NCBI GenBank assembly: GCA_000166095.1
Contig: CP002278.1
Location: forward strand, 342,001 to 406,000
Source: Methanothermus fervidus DSM 2088
GTDB taxonomy: Archaea > Methanobacteriota > Methanobacteria > DSM-2088 > Methanothermaceae
Direction: 5' to 3'
DNA length: 64,000 nucleotides
Shown: piece by piece, positions 18,276 to 29,488 of the stretch
How the letters are laid out: each line of letters starts with the position of its first letter
How positions within the stretch are numbered: the first letter of the stretch is position 1
Notes under the pieces: model-generated
What the model was told of the DNA's origin: nothing
Seen by the model: only the letters and a program-made list of their open reading frames with translations
Database searches by the model: none
Program-made: the position numbers and the translations under genes

Positions 18276-19940
18276 ATGCCAGTGATAACCATAAAATTTG
18301 ATGAATTAAGAAAATTGGGAATTGAACTTAGCAATGAAGAAATCATTGAGACATTGCCTATGTTAGGTTGTGATATTGAAGATTATGATGATAATGTTCT
18401 TAAAGTAGAATTTTTCCCAAATCGTCCAGATAACTTTTCTGTTGAAGGTATTTCTAGAAGTTTAAAAGGATTTTTAGGGATGGAATTAGGCATACCTAAG
18501 TATACAATCAAAGATTCTGGTTTTAAAGTGTTTGTAGATGAAAAAATATCTAAAATTAGGCCATTTATCGCTGTCTGTATAGTGAAAAATTTAGAATTTA
18601 ATGAAGACAAAGTAAAACAAATTATGGAGTTTCAAGAAGATCTACATTGGGTCATGGGTAGAGATAGAAAAAAAGTTGCTATAGGTCTCCATAATTATGA
18701 TGTTGTCACGCCTCCCTTTTATTATAAGGCAGCTGACCCAGATAATGTAGCATTTGTTCCTCTTAACAGCCAGGAAAAGATGACACTTAGAGAAATACTT
18801 AATAAACATGAAACTGGTCGAAAATATGCGCATTTATTAAAACAATACAAAAAATATCCTCTAATTTTAGATGATGATGACAATGTCCTTTCAATGCCTC
18901 CAATAATAAATGCAGAACTAACAAAAATTGATGAAAATACGAAAAATGTACTTATAGATGTTACAGGTACAGATTTTAAAGCTGTAATGCAAACTGTCAA
19001 TATATTATCAACCTCCTTTGCAGAAAGTGGTGGAAAAATTGAAACAGTTGAAATTATTTACCCTGATAAGAAAGTAAAGACTCCAGATTTAACTCCTAAA
19101 ACCAAGTTGCTAAATGTAGAAAACGTTAAAAAAATTATAGGTCATGATATTAGTTTAGATGAAATAAAACATTCATTATTAAAGGCGAGAATGGATGTAG
19201 AAGAGATTTCAGATGATAAATTAAAAGTTTATATCCCTGCTTATAGGGTTGATATACTTCATGAAGTTGATATAATAGAAAATGTTGCGATACAATACCG
19301 TTTTAATAATATCAAGCCAAGATTACCAAAAGTTGCCACTGTTGGTGAAGAAGACCCATGGTATATTTCTGACAACGTATTACGGAAAATTATGGTTGGT
19401 TTAGGTTTCCAGGAAATTATGAGTTTAATGTTGACAAATGAAGATACACATTACAAAAAAATGAGATTAAAGGAAGACGATAGGGTTCAAGTTTCTCAAC
19501 CAATTTCAGAAGATAGAACTATGATAAGAAAAAGCCTTCTAGGAAATCTCATGGAATTTTTAAGGGACAATAGACATGCTGAATTGCCACAAAAAATATT
19601 TGAAGTTGGTGAAGCTGTATATATTGACAAAAAATCTGAAACAAAAGTAAAAAGTGTTAAAAAATTGGCAGGGGCAGTAATGCATTCAAATACTAATTTT
19701 ACAGAAATAAAATCAATTGTAGCTACAATAATCAAAAACTTAGGTTATAAAATGGAGTTAGAGAAGACTAACCATCCTAGTTTTATCAAAGGTAGGGTAG
19801 CAAAGGTTAGAGCTAAAATGAAAGACAAGGCTTCAATAGAGGGCGTTTTTGGTGAAATACATCCAGAAGTTATAATTAATTTTGATTTAGAGTATCCTGT
19901 TACAGCCTTTGAATTAGAATTTACTCACCAACAACCATAA
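18276..19940 (+). CDS. pheT: phenylalanyl-tRNA synthetase beta subunit
   Basis: 554 residues, the normal archaeal/eukaryotic-type PheT length. It begins MPVITIKFDELRKLGIELSNEE behind GAGGTGA. The B3/4 editing domain (FIAVCIVKNLEF, LHWVMGRDRKKVAIGLHNYD) is followed by a B5 domain (PAYRVDILHEVDIIENVAI) and the catalytic-like core with PISEDRTMIRKSLL and KIFEVGEAVY. The alpha subunit gene is not in the window. Its 3' end overlaps the convergent yjbQ gene by 20 bases. Confidence 0.96.
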   Translation: MPVITIKFDELRKLGIELSNEEIIETLPMLGCDIEDYDDNVLKVEFFPNRPDNFSVEGISRSLKGFLGMELGIPKYTIKDSGFKVFVDEKISKIRPFIAVCIVKNLEFNEDKVKQIMEFQEDLHWVMGRDRKKVAIGLHNYDVVTPPFYYKAADPDNVAFVPLNSQEKMTLREILNKHETGRKYAHLLKQYKKYPLILDDDDNVLSMPPIINAELTKIDENTKNVLIDVTGTDFKAVMQTVNILSTSFAESGGKIETVEIIYPDKKVKTPDLTPKTKLLNVENVKKIIGHDISLDEIKHSLLKARMDVEEISDDKLKVYIPAYRVDILHEVDIIENVAIQYRFNNIKPRLPKVATVGEEDPWYISDNVLRKIMVGLGFQEIMSLMLTNEDTHYKKMRLKEDDRVQVSQPISEDRTMIRKSLLGNLMEFLRDNRHAELPQKIFEVGEAVYIDKKSETKVKSVKKLAGAVMHSNTNFTEIKSIVATIIKNLGYKMELEKTNHPSFIKGRVAKVRAKMKDKASIEGVFGEIHPEVIINFDLEYPVTAFELEFTHQQP

Positions 19941-20331
19941 TATTTACAGTCCTTGTCCTTGGACCATCTAATTCCACGAAAAAAATTCTTTGCCAAGTCC
20001 CTAAATCTAATTTGCCATTTACAACTTGTAATGTTTTACTGGAATCTAGAAGAACTGACCTTTGATGAGAATCTGCATTATTATCTATTCTATTATGTTC
20101 ATAGTTTCCATCAACAGGGACAATACGCTCCAATAATTTTTTAAAATCATTAATTAATCCTTTTTCATTTTCATTTATTAAAAGACCTGCAGTACTATGC
20201 CTGTTAAAAATGTTTACCAATCCTGTATCTATATCTAAGGAATTAACAAAATTTTCAACTTTTGAGGTAATATCAATGAATTCAACTCTCTCTTTTGTAT
20301 TTATATTTATACTTTTCCTCCAAATATTCAT
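19921..20331 (-). CDS. YjbQ/UPF0047 family protein
   Basis: 136 residues with the conserved family pattern FNRHSTAGLLINENEKGLINDF, DNNADSHQRSVLL and LGTWQRIFFVELDGPRTRTV. The His and Asp/Glu residues form the expected metal or phosphate site. Bacterial YjbQ has weak thiamine-phosphate synthase activity, but the true role is uncertain. It is a single gene, 3'-overlapping pheT and divergent from the secreted CHAT-like gene. Confidence 0.9.
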   Translation of the reverse strand: MNIWRKSININTKERVEFIDITSKVENFVNSLDIDTGLVNIFNRHSTAGLLINENEKGLINDFKKLLERIVPVDGNYEHNRIDNNADSHQRSVLLDSSKTLQVVNGKLDLGTWQRIFFVELDGPRTRTVNIMVVGE

Positions 20332-20389
20332 ATTTTAATCCTCCAAAAAAATTATACATAATAATTTTTGTTTCCAGGAGGTAAAATTT

Positions 20390-21887
<1,498 letters not shown>

Positions 21888-21923
21888 ATACTTAAAAGTT
21901 AGTTGTTTTTTGGAGGTATCACA

Positions 21924-22106
21924 ATGAAAGGTACGCCATCATTTGGAAAAAGGAATAAAACCTTACATATTCGTTGTAGAAGATGCGGACGTAAATCTTA
22001 TCACGTAAAGAAAAAAGTGTGTGCAGCCTGTGGATTTGGTAGAACAAGAAAAATAAGAAGATATAGTTGGCAAAATAAAAAAGTTAATGGTCAAAGGTTG
22101 ACATAA
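21924..22106 (+). CDS. rpl37e: ribosomal protein eL37
   Basis: 60 residues starting [13 protein letters not shown] behind GGAGG. The zinc ribbon is clear: [20 protein letters not shown], followed by the basic tail KIRRYSWQ. This is a large-subunit protein found in archaea and eukaryotes. The seven residues encoded just upstream (from 21903) include the ribosome binding site and are not part of the protein. The stop is immediately followed by the ATG of the TOPRIM gene. Confidence 0.96.
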   Translation: MKGTPSFGKRNKTLHIRCRRCGRKSYHVKKKVCAACGFGRTRKIRRYSWQNKKVNGQRLT

Positions 22107-22928
22107 ATGGAAGATAAACGTCCTATAGATGTAAGAATAATTGTAGAAGGGGCTTCTGATGTAGAGACAATTTCTAAAGCGTTACAAATGATTTCATTAG
22201 GTTCAGAATACCATGTAACTATTTCCTCAATAATACCAACGACAAGTGTAGAAATTGCACAAAGAGCTGTTGAAGGGGCAGACATAGTACTGATAGCAAC
22301 TGATGTAGATCCTACAGGTAGAGAATTAGCAAAAAAATTTGAAAAATCTCTTAAAGACCATGTTGGACATGTGGAAAGAATAAAATTGCCTTATGGCCAT
22401 GATGTAGAATATATAGATTCAGACCTCCTAAAAAAGGAAATAAAAAATGCGATTGTTAGATCAGGTTTATCTTCTCTACCCAACATTCGACATTGTAATC
22501 AATTAGAAGAAAAAATAGATGAACTTGAAAACCAAATAAAATCAATTTCTGAGGAAAATAAAAAATTAAAAAAGAGTAAAGATGAGCTAGAATCTGAACT
22601 AGAAAATTTTGAGAAAAAATATAAAGAATTAAAGGATAAATATAATGAATTAAAAGAAAGATATAAGAATATTGAAGAAAAATATAAGAGTGTTAAATCA
22701 AATTATGAGGAAATGAAAAAAAGAGGTTTATTAGAAGCTTTTTCTCTTAAAGAATTATGGGCAGAACTTTTTGGTGAAGAAGTAGACGAAGATAAAATTG
22801 TAAAAATCACGAACAATGTGAAGCCAAAGGATATCATTGTTGGTCAAGGATTAATTTGTGCCCCATCTAAGAAAAGGGCTATAGAATGGCTAAATATAAT
22901 AAAGACAGCTTTGACAATTGTTGAATGA
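22107..22928 (+). CDS. TOPRIM-domain protein with long coiled coil
   Basis: 273 residues. Residues 8-75 have a TOPRIM layout: the glutamate motif IIVEGASD (Glu14) and the DxD motif [11 protein letters not shown] (Asp66, Asp68), which would bind magnesium. Residues about 125-200 are a highly charged heptad-like coiled coil rich in Glu and Lys. A small C-terminal domain follows ([27 protein letters not shown]). Similar proteins are known only as TOPRIM-subdomain proteins in methanogens; nuclease, primase-like or RNA maturation roles are possible. It is wedged between eL37 and purF with no gaps. Confidence 0.8.
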   Translation: MEDKRPIDVRIIVEGASDVETISKALQMISLGSEYHVTISSIIPTTSVEIAQRAVEGADIVLIATDVDPTGRELAKKFEKSLKDHVGHVERIKLPYGHDVEYIDSDLLKKEIKNAIVRSGLSSLPNIRHCNQLEEKIDELENQIKSISEENKKLKKSKDELESELENFEKKYKELKDKYNELKERYKNIEEKYKSVKSNYEEMKKRGLLEAFSLKELWAELFGEEVDEDKIVKITNNVKPKDIIVGQGLICAPSKKRAIEWLNIIKTALTIVE

Positions 22929-22939
22929 TGGGGATCTAT

Positions 22940-24331
22940 GTGAAAGACAAATGTGGGATTGTAGGTATCTACTCAGAAAAACCTGAGTCTGTACCATATT
23001 ATCTATATTATTCTTTGTATGCTCTACAACATAGAGGGCAGGAATCTGCAGGAATGGCAACATACCAAGGCAAAATTGTAACTTATAAAAGTATGGGATT
23101 AGTATGTAATGTTTTTGATAAGAAAAAGCTTGATAGTCTCCGTAGTCATGTAGGAATAGGCCATGTACGATATTCCACTACTGGAAAATCAGAACCAAAA
23201 AATTCACAACCATTTACGATTGAATTTGAGGAAGGACAAATATCAGTGGCCCATAATGGAGATATAGTTAATTCAAGAGAACTGAGGAAAGATCTTAAAT
23301 CAAGAGGATATAATTTTTATTCAACAACTGATTCTGAAATAATTGCTCATTTATTTTGTGATGAATATTCAAAAACTAATGATGTTTTACAAGCAATAAA
23401 GAATACATTGAAAAAAATTATAGGTTCATATTCACTTGTAATTCTTATAAATGATGATTTATATGCTATAAGAGATCCTTTTGGGATTAGACCTTTAGTA
23501 TTTGGAAAAGATGATGAATCAAAAATTGTTGCATCTGAAACAGTTGCACTTGATGTTGTTAACATTGATTATAAAAGAGATATAAAGCCAGGAGAAATAT
23601 TACATCTAAATACTGAAAAAAGTTATGAATTAGGAAAGGAAAAACGAAGAGCTCATTGTATATTTGAATATGTTTATTTTGCACGACCTGACAGTATCAT
23701 AAATGGGAGAAAAGTATATAAAGTTCGTTTAAATATTGGCAAGGCTCTTTATAGGGAAGATCCTATTGATGCCGACATGGTTGCTCCTGTACCTGATTCA
23801 GCAATACCTGCAGCAATTGGATATTCAAGAGAATCTGGAATTCCTTATGGAGAAGCTTTCATAAAAAATCGTTACATAGGTAGAACATTTATAATGCCAA
23901 CACAAAAAAGTAGAGAGTCAGCAGTGAAATTAAAGATGAATCCATTAAAAACTGAAGTTGAAGGAAAAAGAATAGTTCTTATTGATGATAGTATAGTTCG
24001 TGGGACCACCATCAAGCAATTAGTCAATGTTTTAAAAAATGCAAATGCAAAAGAGATTCATTTGAGGATAGGTTGCCCACCTATCAAACATCCATGTTAT
24101 TATGGGATTGCAATAAGGTCTGAAGATGAATTGATAGCATCTAATAAGGATGTAGAAGAAATAAGAAAAATATTAGGTGTAAATTCATTAAAATACCTCA
24201 CAATCGAATCTCTAGTGAAATGTATTGGTATTAGTAAGAAAAATTTATGCACAGGTTGTCTTGATGGCGAATATCCAACTCTAACACCTGATGAAATAAG
24301 GAAGATAAAGCCAGATATATATCATTACTGA
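22940..24331 (+). CDS. purF: amidophosphoribosyltransferase
   Basis: PurF makes phosphoribosylamine from PRPP and glutamine, the first step of purine synthesis. A GTG at 22940 behind GGGGAT gives [12 protein letters not shown], placing the catalytic Cys at residue 5 after a short propeptide; an ATG at 22925 would add five residues. The glutaminase domain ([21 protein letters not shown]) is followed by the PRPP-binding loop [13 protein letters not shown]. Cysteines [14 protein letters not shown] and [14 protein letters not shown] fit the [4Fe-4S] form. Length is 463 residues. Confidence 0.95.
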   Translation: MKDKCGIVGIYSEKPESVPYYLYYSLYALQHRGQESAGMATYQGKIVTYKSMGLVCNVFDKKKLDSLRSHVGIGHVRYSTTGKSEPKNSQPFTIEFEEGQISVAHNGDIVNSRELRKDLKSRGYNFYSTTDSEIIAHLFCDEYSKTNDVLQAIKNTLKKIIGSYSLVILINDDLYAIRDPFGIRPLVFGKDDESKIVASETVALDVVNIDYKRDIKPGEILHLNTEKSYELGKEKRRAHCIFEYVYFARPDSIINGRKVYKVRLNIGKALYREDPIDADMVAPVPDSAIPAAIGYSRESGIPYGEAFIKNRYIGRTFIMPTQKSRESAVKLKMNPLKTEVEGKRIVLIDDSIVRGTTIKQLVNVLKNANAKEIHLRIGCPPIKHPCYYGIAIRSEDELIASNKDVEEIRKILGVNSLKYLTIESLVKCIGISKKNLCTGCLDGEYPTLTPDEIRKIKPDIYHY

Positions 24332-24347
24332 TTTTTTGGTGAGAAGT

Positions 24348-25538
24348 ATGGTAGAACTTTTAGCACCAGCTCGTGATTTTGCTTCATTATCAGCCGCAAT
24401 AAAAAATGGTGCAGATGCTGTTTATATTGGCATGGAAGGATGTAATTTACGTTCAAATGTTTCTAATTTTACATTGGACGAAATAAATGATGCTACAAAA
24501 TATGCTCACAAAAATAATGTTAAATTATATGTTTGTGCGAACACAATACTTTATGATTCAGATATATATGAATTGGAGAAAAAACTTCAAGAATTACATG
24601 AAAGTAATGTAGATGCAATTATAGTTTCAGATCTTGGTGGTATAGATTTGGCTGTTGAAAATGATTTACGAGTTCATGTTAGTGTTCAAGCTAATATATC
24701 CAATGTTAGAGCAATAAAAGTACTTAAAAAATTGGGAGCATCAAGAGTCATACTTTCAAGAGAACTCACATTAGACCAAATTAAAGATATAGCTTCAAAA
24801 TCTCCACTTGAAACAGAAATTTTTATACATGGAGCTCAGTGTATGGCAATATCTGGAAGATGTTTATTGAGTTCTTACCTTACAGGGAAAAGTTCTAATA
24901 AAGGAGAGTGTTTACAACCTTGTAGAAAGGCTTGGAGAGTAATATCTGAAGATAATGAAGAATTTATAGTAGAAAGTGGTAATGGTAATATAAAAAGTTA
25001 TATTTTTAGTCCTAAAGATTTGTGTATGATTGAGTACATTCCAGAATTAATGGAATCAGGAGTTGATGCTTTTAAAATTGAAGGAAGAGCTAGATCAGCA
25101 GATTATGTTGCAACAGTTGTATCTGTTTATAGAGAAGCTATAGATAAATATTTAAATGGAAATTGGGAATTCAACAAAGAATGGTTAGAAGAGTTGAAAA
25201 AAGTCTTTAATAGAGGATTCGATCATGGATTTTATTTTGGACGCCCTAAACAAGGCAGTACTTATAATCAAGGATTAATAAAAAAAGATGTGGGTGAAGT
25301 TATAGAATATAACAATGAAAATAATTTGGCTAAACTAAGAATTTGGGATGAAATAAAAAAAGGCGATGAGTTAGTATTTCAAGGAAAGAAAACAGGTGCT
25401 ATTATACAGCGAGCAAAGTCTATAAAATTAAAAGAAATAAAAGCAAAAAAAGGTAAATTGAGAAAAATAATAACTCTTAAAATGAAAAGTAAAGTAAATC
25501 CTGGAGATCTTGTCTATAAAAGGGTTAAAAGGTGCTAA
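24348..25538 (+). CDS. peptidase U32 family protein
   Basis: 396 residues from the ATG at 24348, behind GGTGAG. The start MVELLAPARDFASLSAAIKN and the cysteine set HGAQCMAISGRCLLS plus GECLQPCRKAW are diagnostic of the U32 family. The cysteines probably hold an iron-sulfur cluster, as in the RNA-hydroxylating members RlhA and TrhP. Despite the name, characterised bacterial members mostly modify RNA or ubiquinone precursors. A C-terminal beta-barrel-like part (GDELVFQGKKTGAI, VNPGDLVYK) is present. It reads directly into cfbC, with which it appears to be co-transcribed. Confidence 0.88.
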   Translation: MVELLAPARDFASLSAAIKNGADAVYIGMEGCNLRSNVSNFTLDEINDATKYAHKNNVKLYVCANTILYDSDIYELEKKLQELHESNVDAIIVSDLGGIDLAVENDLRVHVSVQANISNVRAIKVLKKLGASRVILSRELTLDQIKDIASKSPLETEIFIHGAQCMAISGRCLLSSYLTGKSSNKGECLQPCRKAWRVISEDNEEFIVESGNGNIKSYIFSPKDLCMIEYIPELMESGVDAFKIEGRARSADYVATVVSVYREAIDKYLNGNWEFNKEWLEELKKVFNRGFDHGFYFGRPKQGSTYNQGLIKKDVGEVIEYNNENNLAKLRIWDEIKKGDELVFQGKKTGAIIQRAKSIKLKEIKAKKGKLRKIITLKMKSKVNPGDLVYKRVKRC

Positions 25539-25540
25539 TT

Positions 25541-26353
25541 TTGAAAAAAAGGAAACAACGTAGAATAGCAATATATGGAAAAGGAGGGATTGGAAAATCA
25601 ACCATAGTTTCAAACATTGCAGCTGCATATTCTGATAAGTATAAAGTTTTAGTAATTGGTTGTGATCCAAAATCTGATACAACACGGACATTGTATGGCT
25701 CCAGGATACCCACTGTACTACATATTTTAAAGGAAAAGAAAGAACCAAAAGTTGAAGATGTAGTGTATGTAGGATATAATGGTGTTAAATGTGTTGAATC
25801 TGGGGGTCCAGAACCTGGTGTTGGTTGTGCAGGTAGAGGAGTAATTGTAGCTATGAATTTACTTGAAAAACTCGGGGTATTTAGGGAATCTTTAGACATA
25901 ATAATATATGATGTACTTGGAGATGTTGTTTGTGGAGGATTTGCTGTACCTTTACGTGAAGATTATGCAGATGAAGTTTATATAGTCACTTCGGGCGAAT
26001 ATATGTCATTATATGCCGCAAACAACATATGTAAAGGTATCAAAAGATTAAAAGGAAGACTTGGCGGTATCATTTGTAATTGTAGAGGTATAAAGAATGA
26101 AGTAGAAATTGTTGAAAAATTTGCAAAAAAAATAGGTAGTAAAGTTGTAGGTGTAATTCCTAGAAGTGATTTAGTCCAAAAAAGTGAAATAGAAGGAAAA
26201 ACTGTAATCGAAAAGTTTCCAAAATCTGAACAAGCAAAAATATATAGAGATCTAGCGAAATCAATATATTTAAATAAAGATTTCGTTGAACCAAAACCTA
26301 TGAGTATAGACGAGTTAGAAAAATTTATTAAAAATCTATATAATGTCTCATAG
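25541..26353 (+). CDS. cfbC: CfbC, NifH-like ATP-dependent reductase of F430 synthesis
   Basis: CfbC hydrolyses ATP and passes electrons to CfbD. A TTG at 25541 behind AAGGTG gives 270 residues; a GTG at 25532 is less well placed because the ribosome binding site overlaps it. The P-loop is YGKGGIGKST (residues 12-21). The two cysteines bridging the [4Fe-4S] cluster of the dimer are Cys96 (GVGCAGRG) and Cys131 (DVVCGGFA). It is too short and lacks the context of nitrogenase NifH, and cfbD is in the same window. Its 3' end overlaps a convergent gene by 26 bases. Confidence 0.92.
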   Translation: MKKRKQRRIAIYGKGGIGKSTIVSNIAAAYSDKYKVLVIGCDPKSDTTRTLYGSRIPTVLHILKEKKEPKVEDVVYVGYNGVKCVESGGPEPGVGCAGRGVIVAMNLLEKLGVFRESLDIIIYDVLGDVVCGGFAVPLREDYADEVYIVTSGEYMSLYAANNICKGIKRLKGRLGGIICNCRGIKNEVEIVEKFAKKIGSKVVGVIPRSDLVQKSEIEGKTVIEKFPKSEQAKIYRDLAKSIYLNKDFVEPKPMSIDELEKFIKNLYNVS

Positions 26354-26759
26354 AGAAAGATTTTTTGCCTAAATTTTTAAATGCATTCTTAACACATGTT
26401 TTTGCTTTCTCAAAATTTTTAAAATAGAAAAGATGTGAAGGACAGTTACAATCAGAAGAACCAAAATTTTCAATGCTAACAGCATAGTTATTTAAATATT
26501 TAGCAATCTCACATTCTATTCTTTTATTGGAGATTGCAGCTATTATCTCTAATATTTTTGCATACATTAAAAAATAATCTATATGCCAATGTAATTTTTT
26601 ATTGGAAGATAAATGTCTTTTCACTCTACTTTCTAAAGAATTAAGTGCTGAACCAACATACACATAATAACCTTTCTCAAAGTTTAACTTACCTAATTTT
26701 CCAACTTTTATTTTTGAATTATTTTTTAATTTCATTATTAGGCAATAACTACCTTTCAT
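26328..26759 (-). CDS. GIY-YIG-like nuclease family protein (DUF123)
   Basis: 143 residues. GYYVYVGSALNSLESRVKRHL followed by LHWHIDYFL is the DUF123 signature: a GIY-YIG-like strand pair, an arginine helix and a His-rich motif. A C-terminal portion has CNCPSHLFYF. The family is thought to be endonuclease-like, but the role is unknown. It overlaps cfbC by 26 bases at the 3' end and is divergent from the DUF371 gene, with about 20 bases between them. Confidence 0.85.
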   Translation of the reverse strand: MKGSYCLIMKLKNNSKIKVGKLGKLNFEKGYYVYVGSALNSLESRVKRHLSSNKKLHWHIDYFLMYAKILEIIAAISNKRIECEIAKYLNNYAVSIENFGSSDCNCPSHLFYFKNFEKAKTCVKNAFKNLGKKSFSMRHYIDF

Positions 26760-26779
26760 AATAAAAGGTGGAGATAATT

Positions 26780-27274
<495 letters not shown>

Positions 27275-27347
27275 ATTTTCATTTACATGCTATAAATTCA
27301 CTTTTATAAATAATTTTCGATTGGATAAATGGGCAGAAGGTGGAAGA

Positions 27348-27641
27348 ATGGAAGCAATAATGAAAAAAGGTAGTGATGTATTGTTACAGATACATGTTAT
27401 TCCATCTTCAAAAAAATTTGGTATAGAAAAATACGATTCATGGAGAAAAAGATTATATGTAACTGTTAAATCACCTGCAAGAAAAGGAAAAGCAAATAAA
27501 GAAATAATTGAAGAATTTTCTAAGCTTTTCAATAAAGAAGTTAAAATAGTTAAAGGCATAAAAAGTCGTGATAAAACTTTAGTTGTAAAAGATGTTGAAT
27601 ACAAAAAAATAATGGAAATTATAAGAGGAAAACTAAAATGA
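27348..27641 (+). CDS. YggU/DUF167 family protein
   Basis: 97 residues from the ATG at 27348, behind AAGGTGGA; upstream in-frame sequence is antisense tRNA and not coding. The family core is clear: LLQIHVIPSSKKFGI, LYVTVKSPARKGKANKEIIEEFSKLF and VKIVKGIKSRDKTLVV. These small proteins are widespread, but their role is not established. The stop codon overlaps the ATG of the LarC-like gene, so the two are coupled. Confidence 0.9.
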   Translation: MEAIMKKGSDVLLQIHVIPSSKKFGIEKYDSWRKRLYVTVKSPARKGKANKEIIEEFSKLFNKEVKIVKGIKSRDKTLVVKDVEYKKIMEIIRGKLK

Positions 27642-28798
27642 CAGTAGTTATAGATCCTAGGACGGCAGGAATTAGCGGTAATATGGTAGTTGGGGCTTTA
27701 GTGGATATAGGAGCAAATAAGAAAAAAGTAATGAAAATAATGGAAGAAACAGGTTCTATTTTTGGTGATATTAATGTTGAAATAACTAAAACAACAAAGT
27801 CTGGAATTAAGTGTACTTATGTAAATGTGGAATCTAAAGATTACAAAAAAATTAGTTATTTTGAGTTAGTTGACAAATTAGAGAATTTAGAAATAAGTAA
27901 AAGAATATTAAAACTTGCAAAATCTATTTTTAAAGAAATAGCATTATGTGAGGCACGTATACATAACAAATCTATTAAAAATATAAAATTCCATAATGTT
28001 GGTGTTACAGATATTGTTGCAGATGTTTTTGGGGCTGTGTATTCTTATTTTTCTTTAGGTTTAGACAAAGAGAAAATATTTGGCCTCCCAGTGGCTTTAG
28101 GTACAAAAACTTCTTACCTTACTTTTGAATTATTAAAGAAGATCCCAACTTTTGAAAAATCTATAAATAATGAAATTTCAACGCCCACAGGTGTTGCATT
28201 GTTTAAAAAAATGTGTGATAACTTTAGAAAATCATTGCCATTAATAACTATAGATAAAATAGGTTATGGTGCTGGAAAACATGATCTAAAGGTTCCTAAC
28301 ATTCTAAAAATATTTAAAGGTAAAATGAATTATGAAGAAGATAATATTGCATTATTGGAAACAAACATCGATCATTTAAGTGGTGAGATTTTAGGAAATA
28401 TTTTTGAAACATTGATAAATACTGGGGCTTTAGATGTTAGCATAATACCTTGTGTAATGAAAAAAAACCGTCCAGGACATATACTTAGAGTTTTATGTCG
28501 TCCAAAAGACGTGGATAAAATCTCTCAAAAAATTTTTGAAGAAACAGGAACATTGGGAATTAGAGTATTTCCTCATGTACATAGATATATAATTAAAAGA
28601 AAAAAGATTAATCTTGAAATTGATGTAAAAGGTAAAAGACAAGCTAATTTTAAGGTTAGCTTCTTAGGAAGCAAAATATTGGATGCAAGAATAGAATATG
28701 AGGATGCAAAACGTATTTCAAAAAAAACTGGCTTACCTTTAAAAGATGTGATGAGAATTGCAAATGAAGAATTTTATAGGAGGTATTCAAATGGTTAA
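27638..28798 (+). CDS. larC: LarC-family nickel-insertion protein
   Basis: 386 residues. TAGISGNMVVGALVDIGA at the N-terminus, FHNVGVTDIVADVFGA in the middle, ISTPTGVALF and the C-terminal ETNIDHLSGEILG region match the LarC (DUF111) family. LarC uses CTP to insert nickel into the pincer cofactor of lactate racemase-type enzymes. The usual internal frameshift of some bacterial larC genes is absent; this is one continuous frame. No larA, larB or larE is nearby, so the client enzyme is unknown. It overlaps queC by eight bases. Confidence 0.87.
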   Translation: MTVVIDPRTAGISGNMVVGALVDIGANKKKVMKIMEETGSIFGDINVEITKTTKSGIKCTYVNVESKDYKKISYFELVDKLENLEISKRILKLAKSIFKEIALCEARIHNKSIKNIKFHNVGVTDIVADVFGAVYSYFSLGLDKEKIFGLPVALGTKTSYLTFELLKKIPTFEKSINNEISTPTGVALFKKMCDNFRKSLPLITIDKIGYGAGKHDLKVPNILKIFKGKMNYEEDNIALLETNIDHLSGEILGNIFETLINTGALDVSIIPCVMKKNRPGHILRVLCRPKDVDKISQKIFEETGTLGIRVFPHVHRYIIKRKKINLEIDVKGKRQANFKVSFLGSKILDARIEYEDAKRISKKTGLPLKDVMRIANEEFYRRYSNG

Positions 28799-29486
28799 AG
28801 CTCCAAGAGCAATTTCAATATTATCAGGAGGGTTAGATTCAGTTGTTGCACTTTTTGATTTTATCAAAAAAAATCCTAATGGAGAGGTACATGCTATAAC
28901 ATTTGACTATGGTCAAAAAAGTGCTGAAATGGAAATAAATGCATCAAAGAAAATATGTAAATATTTAGGAATTAAACATAGTGTTTTAAATGTAAAATGG
29001 TTAGGAAAGCTTGGAACTTCAGCATTAACAACTGATAAGGAAATACCAAAATTAAAAATATCTGATTTAGAAGATAAAGAAAAATGTGAAAAAACTGCAA
29101 AAATGGTATGGGTCCCTGCACGAAACATAGTATTTACAGCTATTGCATCAGCATTTGCAGAAGCTGAAAATGCTGAGAAAATAATAGTTGGATGGGATAG
29201 AGAAGAAGCATCCACATTCCCTGATAACTCTAAAGAATTTTTATCAGCTTTTAACAATCTTTTAGCTATAGGTACTATGAGCAATATAAATATTGAAGCT
29301 CCGCTGATTGATATGGATAAACATGAAATTGTTAAACTTGGTAAAAAATATGGTGTTCCATTTGAATTTACATATTCTTGTTATCAAGGCTTTGAAAAAC
29401 ATTGTGGTGTATGTGAATCATGTGTAAGGAGAAAAAGAGCATTTAAGTTGGCAAAAGTTGAAGATCCAACAGAATACATGAAATAA
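28791..29486 (+). CDS. queC: 7-cyano-7-deazaguanine synthase QueC
   Basis: QueC turns 7-carboxy-7-deazaguanine into preQ0, the precursor of archaeosine in tRNA. The ATG at 28791 follows AGGAGGT and gives 231 residues. The PP-loop is SILSGGLDSVVALF; the C-terminus has the zinc site CYQGFEKHCGVCESCVRRK with four cysteines. It is the last gene of the plus-strand run and converges with pycB two bases later. Confidence 0.95.
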   Translation: MVKAPRAISILSGGLDSVVALFDFIKKNPNGEVHAITFDYGQKSAEMEINASKKICKYLGIKHSVLNVKWLGKLGTSALTTDKEIPKLKISDLEDKEKCEKTAKMVWVPARNIVFTAIASAFAEAENAEKIIVGWDREEASTFPDNSKEFLSAFNNLLAIGTMSNINIEAPLIDMDKHEIVKLGKKYGVPFEFTYSCYQGFEKHCGVCESCVRRKRAFKLAKVEDPTEYMK

Positions 29487-29488
29487 AA

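Noticed and set aside
25541-26353. Nitrogenase iron protein NifH
   Set aside because: No nifD, nifK or glnB genes are adjacent, and cfbD is in the same window; the sequence fits CfbC.
28791-29486. Possible frameshift in larC because queC starts before its end
   Set aside because: The eight-base overlap is normal; both frames are intact and queC has its own AGGAGGT.
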